Assembly: GCA_039934635.1 (NCBI GenBank)
Contig: JBDTLT010000035.1
Span: 1-35,682, forward strand
Direction of reading: 5' to 3'
From: DATLFA01 sp039934635
GTDB lineage: Bacteria > Actinomycetota > Acidimicrobiia > Acidimicrobiales > WLNW01
Length of the DNA: 35,682 bases
Both the position numbers and the translations under genes were made by a program. The first letter of the stretch is position 1; the number at the start of each line of letters is the position of its first letter. The notes under the pieces were generated by a model that worked only from the letters and a program-made list of their open reading frames with translations, did no database searches and was not told where the DNA came from. This document shows, piece by piece, positions 1 through 10,828 of the stretch.

Positions 1-186
1 CGTTGGTTCTGTCGTCACGCGCGAGGCTTCTTCGTCGTCACGAGTTAGCGCGAGGGCCCCGAATACAAGGGCCGTTGCGACGACAACCGCCGCGACGCCG
101 CGGCGCGTCCGTTCACGGCGCCGTCGCCGCGTTGCCCCTGCGACCAACTCGCGTTGCATGTGGTCGACCACGCTCTCGTAGCTCAT
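1..186 (-). CDS. N-terminal part of a one-pass membrane protein, function unknown
   Basis: The gene starts with ATG at 186-184 and runs off the left edge, so only 62 codons are visible. The first ~36 residues are polar, with a very basic stretch (RRRRRERTRR). One hydrophobic segment (VAAVVVATALVFGALAL) follows, and then acidic and polar residues. The basic flank before the helix suggests a cytoplasmic N-terminus by the positive-inside rule. The ATG overlaps the stop of the sigma factor gene as ATGA and has a very strong ribosome binding site, so the two are almost certainly co-translated. Membrane proteins placed like this after an ECF sigma factor are often anti-sigma factors or cognate regulators, but no zinc-finger anti-sigma motif is visible in this part, so that role is inference from position only. 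Confidence 0.6.
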   Translation of the reverse strand, partial: MSYESVVDHMQRELVAGATRRRRRERTRRGVAAVVVATALVFGALALTRDDEEASRVTTEPT

Positions 187-743
187 GTAGGGATCACCTC
201 CGCTAGCTGTGACAAACCGCGCGCGACTCGCACCCGAGCGGCGCCCTCCGAGCAACCCAACCGGCGCGCAACTTCCGAGTAGGGCAATTGATCGATCACT
301 CGCAGCCGAATGGCCTCGACTTGACCGGCGGGCAGCGACGCCAGGGCTGACCGCAATACTTCGCGCAGCCCCGAGATGTCGGCCAACGCTTCGATCCGCG
401 CGAGCGCGTCATCATCGACGAGGGTCCGCTCGACACCGAGCTTGTGCCGGTAGCGCTCCGATACTTGTTGCCGTCGCACGTACCGCGCGAGCTGATGGCG
501 TCCGATGCCGAACAACCACGACCGAGCGGAACCGTCGCCGGACGATCGGAAGCGTCGCCGCGCGACGAACGCCTGCGCGAAGCTCTCCGCTGTGAGATCC
601 GCGGCCAACTGCGCATCGGCGGTACGACGCACGAAGAAGCCCAACAGCTCGCGATGATGCCGGACGTACAGCTGACCGAACGCCTCACTGTCGCGGCCGG
701 CCGCCGCTAACAGCTCCTCATCGGACAAACCATTCACGTCCAC
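183..743 (-). CDS. ECF-like RNA polymerase sigma-70 family factor
   Basis: This 186-residue protein is the usual size of a minimal (ECF-type) sigma factor, with regions 2 and 4 and nothing between them but a short linker. Region 2 covers about residues 18-90 and includes the AADLTAESFAQAF helix and the RSWLFGIGRHQLARYVRR segment that normally contacts the -10 element. Region 4 covers about residues 130-182 (LPAGQVEAIRLRV, then the helix-turn-helix YSEVARRLGCSEGAARVRVARGL) and would bind the -35 element. The start is GTG at 743-741; no better in-frame start is seen upstream. The stop overlaps the next gene's ATG. It lies downstream of the NRPS genes and a broken HAD gene on the same strand, so it could be read through from the NRPS operon. 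Whether it regulates the cluster cannot be told from sequence. Confidence 0.88.
   Translation of the reverse strand: MDVNGLSDEELLAAAGRDSEAFGQLYVRHHRELLGFFVRRTADAQLAADLTAESFAQAFVARRRFRSSGDGSARSWLFGIGRHQLARYVRRQQVSERYRHKLGVERTLVDDDALARIEALADISGLREVLRSALASLPAGQVEAIRLRVIDQLPYSEVARRLGCSEGAARVRVARGLSQLAEVIPT
191..201 (-). promoter_or_regulatory. Full-length Shine-Dalgarno site inside the sigma factor gene
   Basis: On the minus strand this reads GGAGGTGATCC, complementary over 11 bases to the usual 3' tail of 16S rRNA. The GGAGG core ends 10 bases before the ATG at 186. It lies within the last codons of the sigma factor gene and decides the start of the downstream membrane protein. Confidence 0.75.
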
Positions 744-780
744 GATCAGGTATGCCCCACCCCGGCCCTTTCGTTACAGG

Positions 781-794
781 CTCCCATTCGGGAG
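781..794 (-). terminator. Short hairpin after the old HAD stop codon
   Basis: CTCCC at 781-785 pairs with GGGAG at 790-794 around a 4-base loop. It sits 4 bases beyond the stop codon (799-801) of the broken HAD gene. There is no T-run behind it, so it is at best a weak or partial terminator between the NRPS-HAD transcript and the sigma factor gene. Confidence 0.25.
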
Positions 795-798
795 GCCC

Positions 799-1030
799 TC
801 ACGACGCGGATATGAGCGAGACCAGGTCGGCCATGTCGTCGACGACGATCGTCCCGGTAGGTGTCGCTGCGGCCGACGAAGCGCTCCAGGACTTCGGCCT
901 CGGTGATCGGCCAACCGAGTTCACTGATCAACGCCGCTTCGATCCGCACTGCAAGCCGTTCGCTGTCGACGAGCACGCCGTCACAGTCGAAGATGACGAG
1001 CCTCACCGGCGTGCCTTGTGGATGCGACAC
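799..1030 (-). pseudogene. HAD-family hydrolase with internal deletion and frameshift
   Basis: The start is GTG at 1030-1028, 20 bases after the stop of the terminal NRPS gene. The first ~50 codons are a clear HAD-family N-terminus: motif I is FDCDGVLVDSE, followed by the beginning of a helical cap (ELGWPITEAEVLERFVGRSD). From about position 855 this frame becomes arginine-rich nonsense and stops at 746. In the +1 frame, the codons from about 853 to the stop at 801-799 read TIVVDDMADLVSLISAS, which looks like the C-terminal end of the same family (a strand with VVDDMADL, then the last helix). Motifs II and III and the core are absent. I infer a deletion of roughly 450 bases with a frame change. 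An intact member would be about 210-230 residues. Such phosphatases occur beside biosynthetic genes, but this copy cannot be catalytic. Confidence 0.7.
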
Positions 1031-1050
1031 GTCGCGATCCTACGGAGGCG

Positions 1051-4000
1051 TCAGTCGTCGGGTGACGGCTGGTCGCGATCGAAGGCCCAGCGCAGGCGGT
1101 CGGCGAGGTGCTCGACGAAGCCCCGCTTGAGCAGGTTCGCGTGGGTACCGGGCGTATGGGTGACCCGCAGCGGGCCCGTCGTCTTCGTCCTCCACTCGAG
1201 ATACCACGCTTTGTCCTCGAGCGAGATCGACTCGTCGCTGCGGATGAGGGCCAGTTCGTGATTGATGGTTCCGCCCACATACGTCAGATACGCGGCGCGG
1301 TGAGCCGCTCGCACCCTTTCCTCGTTGCGGATTGTGCGCGGCGCGACCCGGCGCAAGAGCCGGCGCTTGCCCCGGATCTTCAACTGCCAGCGGACCGCCG
1401 ACAGGAGGCGGCCGTCGCGGTAGTAGAACCGCAGGCGCATCCACATGTAGCGCGAGCGGGGGGGCAACTCGCGCTCGACGCCGGGCGGTCCTTGGTCGAC
1501 GAGCACCACGGCGTCGAGCTCGTCGCCGGCCGCCTCCAGCTGGCGGGCGATCTCGAAGGCCACCCACGAGCCCGAGCAGTGGCCGCCGACGCGGTACGGC
1601 CCGAGCGCCTGCACCGACTTGATCTCCTTGATGTAGTGGGCCGCCATATCCTCGATGCTCGAGTGAATGGGGCTGTGGCCATCGAGACCCTGCGGCTGGA
1701 GTCCGTACAGCGGCTGGCCGTGTCCCAGCTCCTCGCCGAGGCGGACGAGCTCCAACACGCTGATCATGTACGGCGCAACGTAGAAGAAGGGCAGCTGGGT
1801 CCCCAAGGGCTGGATCGGGACCAGCGATGTCCACGTCGACGGCACCACACCTTGGCGGATCACGTCGGCGAGGGAGGCGACGGTCGGCGCCTCGAACAAG
1901 GTTGCGACGGGGATGCGGCGGCCGGTCTCGGCCTCGATCACCGCGAACAGCTGGGTCGCCAATAGCGAGTAGCCGCCGAGGTCGAAGAAGTTGTCGTGGA
2001 TGCCGATGTCGCGCCGTTGCAGCACCGAGGCGAACCAACCGGCAAGGCGCTCCTCGACAATGTCGCGGGGTGCGTCGTCCTCATCACGGTCATCCTGGAC
2101 CGGCTCGGGCAACGCCGCCCGATCGACCTTCCCCGATGGGGACAGCGGGATGCGTTCGAGTTCGACGATGTCGCTCGGCACCATCTGGGCGGGCAGCGAC
2201 GACCGCAGTGCGGTCCGCAGGGCGTCGGTGTCGAGCGGCGCGCGATGATCGGCGGGCACGACATAGGCGACGAGACGAGGATGGGTCTCGTCCCGTACCA
2301 CCACGGCGGCGTCTCGCACGCCGGGGTCGCACAACAACGCGGCGCGCACCTCCGCCGTTTCGATGCGGAACCCGCGCAGCTGCACCTGACCGTCGCGACG
2401 GCCGCGGAACTCGACCGTGCCGTCGGCCCGGTACCGACCGCGGTCGCCCGTGCGATACACCCGGGAGGTGTCCGCGGGATCGAGGGTGAAAAAGCGCTCC
2501 TCGTTCAACGACGCCTGATCGAGGTATCCCGCCGCGAGGTGGGGGCTGCGCATCCAAATCTCGCCGATCTCGCCGAACCCGGCGGGCCCGCCGGCGGCTC
2601 CGCGCACGAGCACCTGGCTGCTGCCGGTCATGCCCCACCCGATGGGCAGCACCTCTGGGGGCACCGTCGCGTCTGCCGGGTACAGGTCATCGTCGCCGAC
2701 GACGTGGAACGCGCTGGCGCGCTGTGTCTCGGTGGTGCCGTAGAGGTTCGTCACCGTGACAGCCGGCGCGACCTCACGCAGGCGCAGCACGTCGTGGCGG
2801 GTGAGGACGTCGCCGATGAACAGGGCGTGACGCAGCGACGGGACGGTGGTTGCCCCGGCGTGGTCGGTGATCAGGCGCCCCATCGCCGGCGTGAGATGAG
2901 CGACGGTCACCGCCGTGTCGGCCATCCAGCTCGCCAGCCACCCGGGCGTGGCGATTTGCGTCGGGTCGGGGACGACCAGTGTGGCGCCGACCCACGCGGG
3001 CCAGAACATGTCGCGCTGCAGGGGGTCGTGGGCGAGACCGGAGAGCATCGTGAAGCGATCGGCGGCGGTGACACCGAACTGGCGCGACTGCCACGGCAGG
3101 AAGTGGGTCAGTGAGCCGTGCCGGCCGACAACGGCCTTCGGGACGCCGGTCGAACCCGACGTGAACGTGAGACAGGCCACGTCGTTCGGGCCGATGTGGA
3201 CCACATCGGCAGCGGCGGGGGGTGACCCGATCGGCGGCAGGTCACCAACGTCGGCGCGCGCGCCGACTTCGAGCTCGTCGAGTGCCTGCAGCACCTCGCT
3301 CGGAATGTCACCGGCTCCGGGCACCGCCAGCCATGCCGACGGCCGGGCGAGACGGAGGTACTGGGCGAGGCGCGCCGGCGGGTGGCTGGGATCGACGATG
3401 AGGTAGGCCGCGCCGGATGCCAGGATGCCGAGTACCGTCCACACGAGGTCGGGGCTGCGATGGCCGTGCACCGCCACGATGTGGCCCCCGCCGATCGCGT
3501 TGGCGACGAGCCAGTTCCGCACCCCAGCGATGCGGGTGGCCAGCACGCCGTACGTCACGACCTCGCTCGCCGACTCGATGGCCGGGCGCCCGGGGGTCGC
3601 GGCGGCGTGGCGGTGGACTGCGTCGACGACCGTGCCGTGCCACGTGTCGTCGAGGACCTGGGTGGACAGCGGGAGCGTCGACTCGGCCTCGGGCGTCACG
3701 AGTGAGTAGGACGAGATCGGCCGGGCCGGATCAGCCGCCGCCGCAAGGAGCAGCGTGACGAACTGTTCCAACAGCTGGCGGATGGTGTCGGGCCGGTAGA
3801 GCGCCCGGTTGTACACGAACAGAATCGACAGCGGACCGTCGGCCTGATCGTCGACGTACGCGGTGAGGTCGAACTTCGAGGCGAGGTCGGCTTGTCCGAC
3901 GAGCTCGAGATCGAGGTCGGCGAAGGCTTTACCGGCGTTGCGACCGTCGACCGTCGTCATGTTGAACAGCACCTGGAACAGCGGCGTGCGAGAGATGTCG

Positions 4001-5129
4001 CGGTCGGGCGACAGTTCGGCGAGGAGCTGCTCGAAGGCGATGTCCTGGTTGTCGAACGCATCGAGGCACACGTGGCGCACGCGGCCGAGGAGCTCCTCGA
4101 AGGTCGGGTCGCCACCGAGGTCGACCCGCAACGGCAACATGTTCAAGAAGACGCCGACGAGCTGCTCGAGTTCGGGCCGCACGCGTCCGGCAACTGGCGT
4201 GCCCACGATGACGTCGTCCAGGTCGGCCCGGCGCCCGATCAAAACGTTGAGCGCGGTGAGCAGCACCATGAAGGGAGTCGCCGCTCCCCGGCGGGCCAGG
4301 CTGCGCAGGGCCTCGGCGTCGTCTCGTGCGATCGATTGCGCCACCTGCCCACCGGCGAACGTGTGGCGGCGGGGACGGGTGAAGTCCGGAGGCAACTCGG
4401 CTCTCGGGAGCGGGCGGGCGAGCGTCGCGCGCCAGTGCTCGAGCTGGCATAGGTAGCGGTCGCCACTGACGAAGCGACGTTGCCAGGCCGCGTAGTCGTC
4501 GTAGTCGACGGCGAGTTCGGGCAGCCTGGCCGGCGCCGCGCCGATGTGCTCGCCGTACAGCGCGGCAAGATCACGGACGAGCAAATGCATGGACCACCCG
4601 TCGGCGGCGATGTGGTGTACCACCACCGACAGGACGTGCTCGTCCTCGCTGAGGCGCACCAGCCGAACGTGAAAGGGCGCGTCGCGCTCGAGGTCGAACT
4701 GCCGAGCGCCCTCGTCGCGGAGGATCGCCGCGAGCCGCTGGTCGAGCGCTTCGTGGAGCTGCAGGTCGTCGAACGACCACGGGATCTGTATGGGCTCTAC
4801 CGGCTGCGGTTGGGGCTTGCCGTTCACCGGCACGTAGCGGGTGCGCAATGTGGCGTGGCGGTCGACGACGTCGTCGAGCGCGCGGACGAGCGCGGCCTTG
4901 TCGAGCGTTCCGCGCAGCCGCAGGGCGACGCGGATGTTGAGTGCCGAGGTGTCGTCGTCGAACTGGTGGAGGAACCAGAGCCGCTCCTGGGCGAACGAGA
5001 GCACCTTCGGCGAGTCGTCGTCCCGACGTCCGATCGCCGTGTCGAGGCCGAGGGGCGCGACACCCTCCTCGGCGAGCAGTAGCTCGAGCAGGGCGCGGCG
5101 GTCATCGTCGTCGACGGGAGCATCGGGGT

Positions 5130-5133
<4 letters not shown>
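1051..5133 (-). CDS. NRPS termination module C-A-T-TE with Lys2-like A domain and Cys-type thioesterase
   Basis: This 1360-residue protein starts at GTG 5133-5131, overlapping the previous stop as GTGA. A short N-terminal docking-like helix (DRRALLELLLAEEG) precedes the condensation domain (about 41-480), whose HHIAADG motif is at 173-179. The adenylation domain (about 500-1005) has the P-loop TSGSTG at 658, HDPLQRD at 702-708 where most A domains have FDxSxWE, NLYGTTETQRA from 796, and the catalytic lysine at 1002. HDPxQRD and YGTTETQR are hallmarks of Lys2-type aminoadipate reductases. My hand-aligned ten-residue code is DPRALILRAK; D703 should still bind the substrate amino group. The carrier domain has FFDLGGYSLL with Ser1056. 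The thioesterase (about 1110-1345) reads GGHCSGS, placing Cys1186 at the nucleophile position, with Asp1213 and His1331. No epimerase or reductase domain is present. It would add the last residue and release the product. Confidence 0.93.
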
Positions 5134-8981
<3,848 letters not shown>

Positions 8982-8993
8982 CTGCGGTTCTGT

Positions 8994-9000
8994 CCTCCTC
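8994..9000 (-). promoter_or_regulatory. Ribosome binding site of the first NRPS gene
   Basis: The minus strand reads GAGGAGG, ending 12 bases before the GTG at 8981. The spacing is a little long, but this is the only good site near the N-terminus, and no other in-frame start lies between it and the sulfotransferase-like domain. Confidence 0.55.
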
Positions 9001-9014
9001 GCGCCCGTCTCCGA

Positions 9015-9051
9015 GCAGGCTACCCGACCGTGTTTCTGCGCAGGCTACCCG
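9015..9051. repeat. Two direct copies of a 12-base sequence
   Basis: GCAGGCTACCCG occurs at 9015-9026 and exactly again at 9040-9051, 25 bases apart start to start. The copies are 34 and 59 bases upstream of the NRPS start codon, where regulator-binding sites would be expected. The function is unknown. Confidence 0.6.
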
Positions 9052-9239
9052 TCACCCACACCGGTCTGGTCGCCGACGATCGCGCACCGCCGCCCTGCGG
9101 GACGCGCTCCTCGGCTCCGCCAACGACTCACGCGTCCGCGCCCCGACGACATCATCACCGGCACCGCTCAGGTTGCGGTGTGCGTTGCCGATATCCATAC
9201 GTGGACACGGCAGCGCACCGGATCGGCAAAGTACTCGTG

Positions 9240-9256
9240 AATCACTGTCAGTGCTT
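9240..9256. promoter_or_regulatory. Operator-like imperfect palindrome
   Basis: AATCACTGTCAGTGCTT is symmetric about position 9248, with 7 of 8 pairs matching. The inner CACTG/CAGTG arms are perfect. It is centred about 49 bases before the PPTase start codon, a plausible site for a dimeric regulator. The regulator is not in the window unless it is the distant sigma factor, which would not bind such a dyad. Confidence 0.4.
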
Positions 9257-9260
9257 GTTA

Positions 9261-9276
9261 CCATACAACCGTATAG
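9261..9276. promoter_or_regulatory. Second operator-like dyad overlapping a possible -10 element
   Basis: ATAC at 9263-9266 and GTAT at 9271-9274 form inverted arms around AACC, with one further outer pair (C9261/G9276). The centre is about 20 bases, two helical turns, from the centre of the neighbouring palindrome. The overall look (ATACnnnnGTAT) recalls TetR-family operators, but no regulator can be named. Confidence 0.35.
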
Positions 9277-9296
9277 ACCAAAGCCTTTGAGGTGTA

Positions 9297-10043
9297 ATGA
9301 CGGCCTCCCGTATGACGGTCGACCAGACGGACCTCGGTGACCGGACGGACCTTGGTCAAGCGGATGTCCGTGCCTTCGAGCACGCCGCCGCCGTCGATGC
9401 CGCCGGGACAGCCGACTCGACTGTCGATCGAGTGGTCGCAGAGCTCGCGCACGCCCTGTGGTCGATTGCGCCGGCCGGCGTCACGGTTGGCGCGCGCCGC
9501 ATCGACCCGGATGACGTCACCGCGCTGTTCGCCGAGGAACAACTGGCCGTCGCCCGTGCGGTGACCGGCCGGCGCAACGAGTTCGCCACAGGCCGCGCGT
9601 TGCTTCGCTCGCTCATCGGTCGTCATGTGCCAATCTCGGTCGCGCCGAACCGAGCGCCCGTGCTCCCAACCGACGTGCGCGGCTCGCTGGCCCACGATCG
9701 CGAGTTCGCCGTCGCGGCGATCGCCCGAGGTCCACTGATCAGCTCGATCGGCATCGACATCGAGCCGAGGACAGCGCTGGCGCCGGGAATGTGGTCGCTG
9801 ATCCTTCGCCCGGATGAACGAGATCTGGATGCGCATCTCGCGTTCACTCTGAAAGAGGCGACCTATAAGGCGTGGAGTGCCCTGGGCGGGCGGATGCTCG
9901 ACTTCGGCGAGGTTCGCCTCGACGTCAACGGTTCCGGGTTTGACGCCGATGTGGTGAACGAGTCCGCTCGTTTTCACGGAAGATTCGCCGCGGCGGGTGG
10001 CCGATGGGTCGCGCTGGTCGTCACGCCGTGGGATCGGCGATGA
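9297..10043 (+). CDS. 4'-phosphopantetheinyl transferase, EntD/Sfp type
   Basis: This 248-residue enzyme moves the phosphopantetheine arm of CoA onto the serine of carrier proteins, here presumably the ACP and PCP domains of this cluster. The family signature is complete: RRNEFATGRALLRSLIG (about 90-107), the SLAHD segment near residue 130, the metal-binding IGIDIEP with Asp154 and Glu156, and FTLKEATYKAW with Lys186-Glu187. The motif order and length fit the EntD-like branch. The chosen ATG at 9297 has GAGGTG only 2 bases upstream, which is too close for a good ribosome site. A second ATG at 9312 would remove 5 residues and is an alternative. It is the first gene of the rightward operon, and its stop overlaps the thioesterase start as ATGA. 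Confidence 0.93.
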   Translation: MTASRMTVDQTDLGDRTDLGQADVRAFEHAAAVDAAGTADSTVDRVVAELAHALWSIAPAGVTVGARRIDPDDVTALFAEEQLAVARAVTGRRNEFATGRALLRSLIGRHVPISVAPNRAPVLPTDVRGSLAHDREFAVAAIARGPLISSIGIDIEPRTALAPGMWSLILRPDERDLDAHLAFTLKEATYKAWSALGGRMLDFGEVRLDVNGSGFDADVVNESARFHGRFAAAGGRWVALVVTPWDRR

Positions 10044-10828
10044 ACACCAACGTGCCCCGGGCCCGTCATCCGTCGCTGTTGCATTTCGATTCCGCCGCGA
10101 CACCGCAACGGAGGCTGTTCTGCGTCCCGTTCGCGGGGGGTGGTCCCGCCACCTACCGGTTGTGGCCGCGACACCTGCCGAGCGATGTCGAGGTCGTGGC
10201 CGTACAGCTGCCGGGGCGCAGCCCAATGTCGCGCGAGCCTCTGCTCGATTCGATAACCGAGATCGTCGACGTTCTGCACGGCGCGGTCGTCGCCCACGCC
10301 GACCTACCGTTTGCGATCTTCGGACACAGCATGGGCGCATTGGTTGCGTTCGAGTTGACCGTCGCACTCGAGGCAGCCGGAGCGCCATCGCCTTCGCACC
10401 TGTTCGTGTCCGGGCGAAGCGCCCCGGACGAACCACGGACCGGGCACGAGATCCACGCGCTGCCCGACGACGCCTTCCTCGACGCACTGAACGACAGCTA
10501 CGGCGGGGTGCCGGATGTCGTTCGCAATGAACCGGAACTGCTCGCGCTGCTGCTACCGGCGTTACGAGCCGACGTTCGCACTTGGGAAACGTATACACCG
10601 GTAGGCGATAGGAAGGTCGCGTGCCCGGTGCACGTGTACGGCGGCACGATGGACACGCACCCATGTCCTTCGGCGCTCGAGGGCTGGCAGCGAGTGGCCG
10701 AGCGCACCATCTCGGTGCGCCTCTTCGACGGTGATCACTTCTATTTGGCGGGCGAGGCACGCGCCGCGCTGGCGGCGGACATCGGGCAACGCTGGGTCAT
10801 GCCCCGCGCTTCGGTGGCTTCGACATGA
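10040..10828 (+). CDS. Type II (editing) thioesterase
   Basis: This is a 262-residue alpha/beta hydrolase of the stand-alone thioesterase family that removes stalled or wrong acyl groups from PKS and NRPS carrier proteins. The visible signatures are the N-terminal LFCVPFAGGGPATYRLWP, GHSMG with nucleophile Ser97, the GGTMD strand with Asp205, and GDHFYL with His233. The spacing of the triad matches the characterised family member RifR (Ser94/Asp200/His228). The start is the ATG at 10040 that overlaps the PPTase stop. An in-frame ATG at 10004 would lie deep inside the PPTase gene and is less likely. The stop overlaps the first PKS gene as ATGA. The gene contains a rare TTA leucine codon at 10562. 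Confidence 0.93.
   Translation: MNTNVPRARHPSLLHFDSAATPQRRLFCVPFAGGGPATYRLWPRHLPSDVEVVAVQLPGRSPMSREPLLDSITEIVDVLHGAVVAHADLPFAIFGHSMGALVAFELTVALEAAGAPSPSHLFVSGRSAPDEPRTGHEIHALPDDAFLDALNDSYGGVPDVVRNEPELLALLLPALRADVRTWETYTPVGDRKVACPVHVYGGTMDTHPCPSALEGWQRVAERTISVRLFDGDHFYLAGEARAALAADIGQRWVMPRASVAST

Larger units (their letters stand above)
8982..9296. other. Divergent intergenic region between NRPS and PKS operons
   Basis: These 315 bases separate the starts of the two divergent operons and must contain promoters for both. No convincing coding sequence is seen. The part near 9230-9296 is noticeably richer in A+T than the surrounding genes. It contains two dyads (9240-9256 and 9261-9276). A TATAGA at 9272-9277, 19 bases before the ATG of the PPTase gene, could be a -10 element, but I find no matching -35 box. 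No clear promoter is seen for the leftward operon. The part near the NRPS gene has a 12-base direct repeat (9015-9051). Confidence 0.7.

Noticed and set aside
191..201. GGATCACCTCC on the plus strand, identical to the usual 16S rRNA 3' end
   Set aside because: No rRNA lies upstream. On the other strand it is the ribosome binding site of the membrane protein gene, which explains the match.
1570..1578. Ser1187 as the thioesterase nucleophile instead of Cys1186
   Set aside because: Aligning the conserved GG...VAFE flanks puts Cys1186 in the GxSxG slot. Ser1187 would lack glycine at both -2 and +2.
9052..9264. Short minus-strand open frame in the divergent region
   Set aside because: It has no recognisable motif and no ribosome site, its composition is arginine- and serine-rich, and it overlaps the promoter dyads.
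10004..10039. Earlier ATG for the type II thioesterase
   Set aside because: It would extend 12 residues into the PPTase gene with no ribosome site. The ATG at 10040 gives the ATGA overlap seen through the whole operon.
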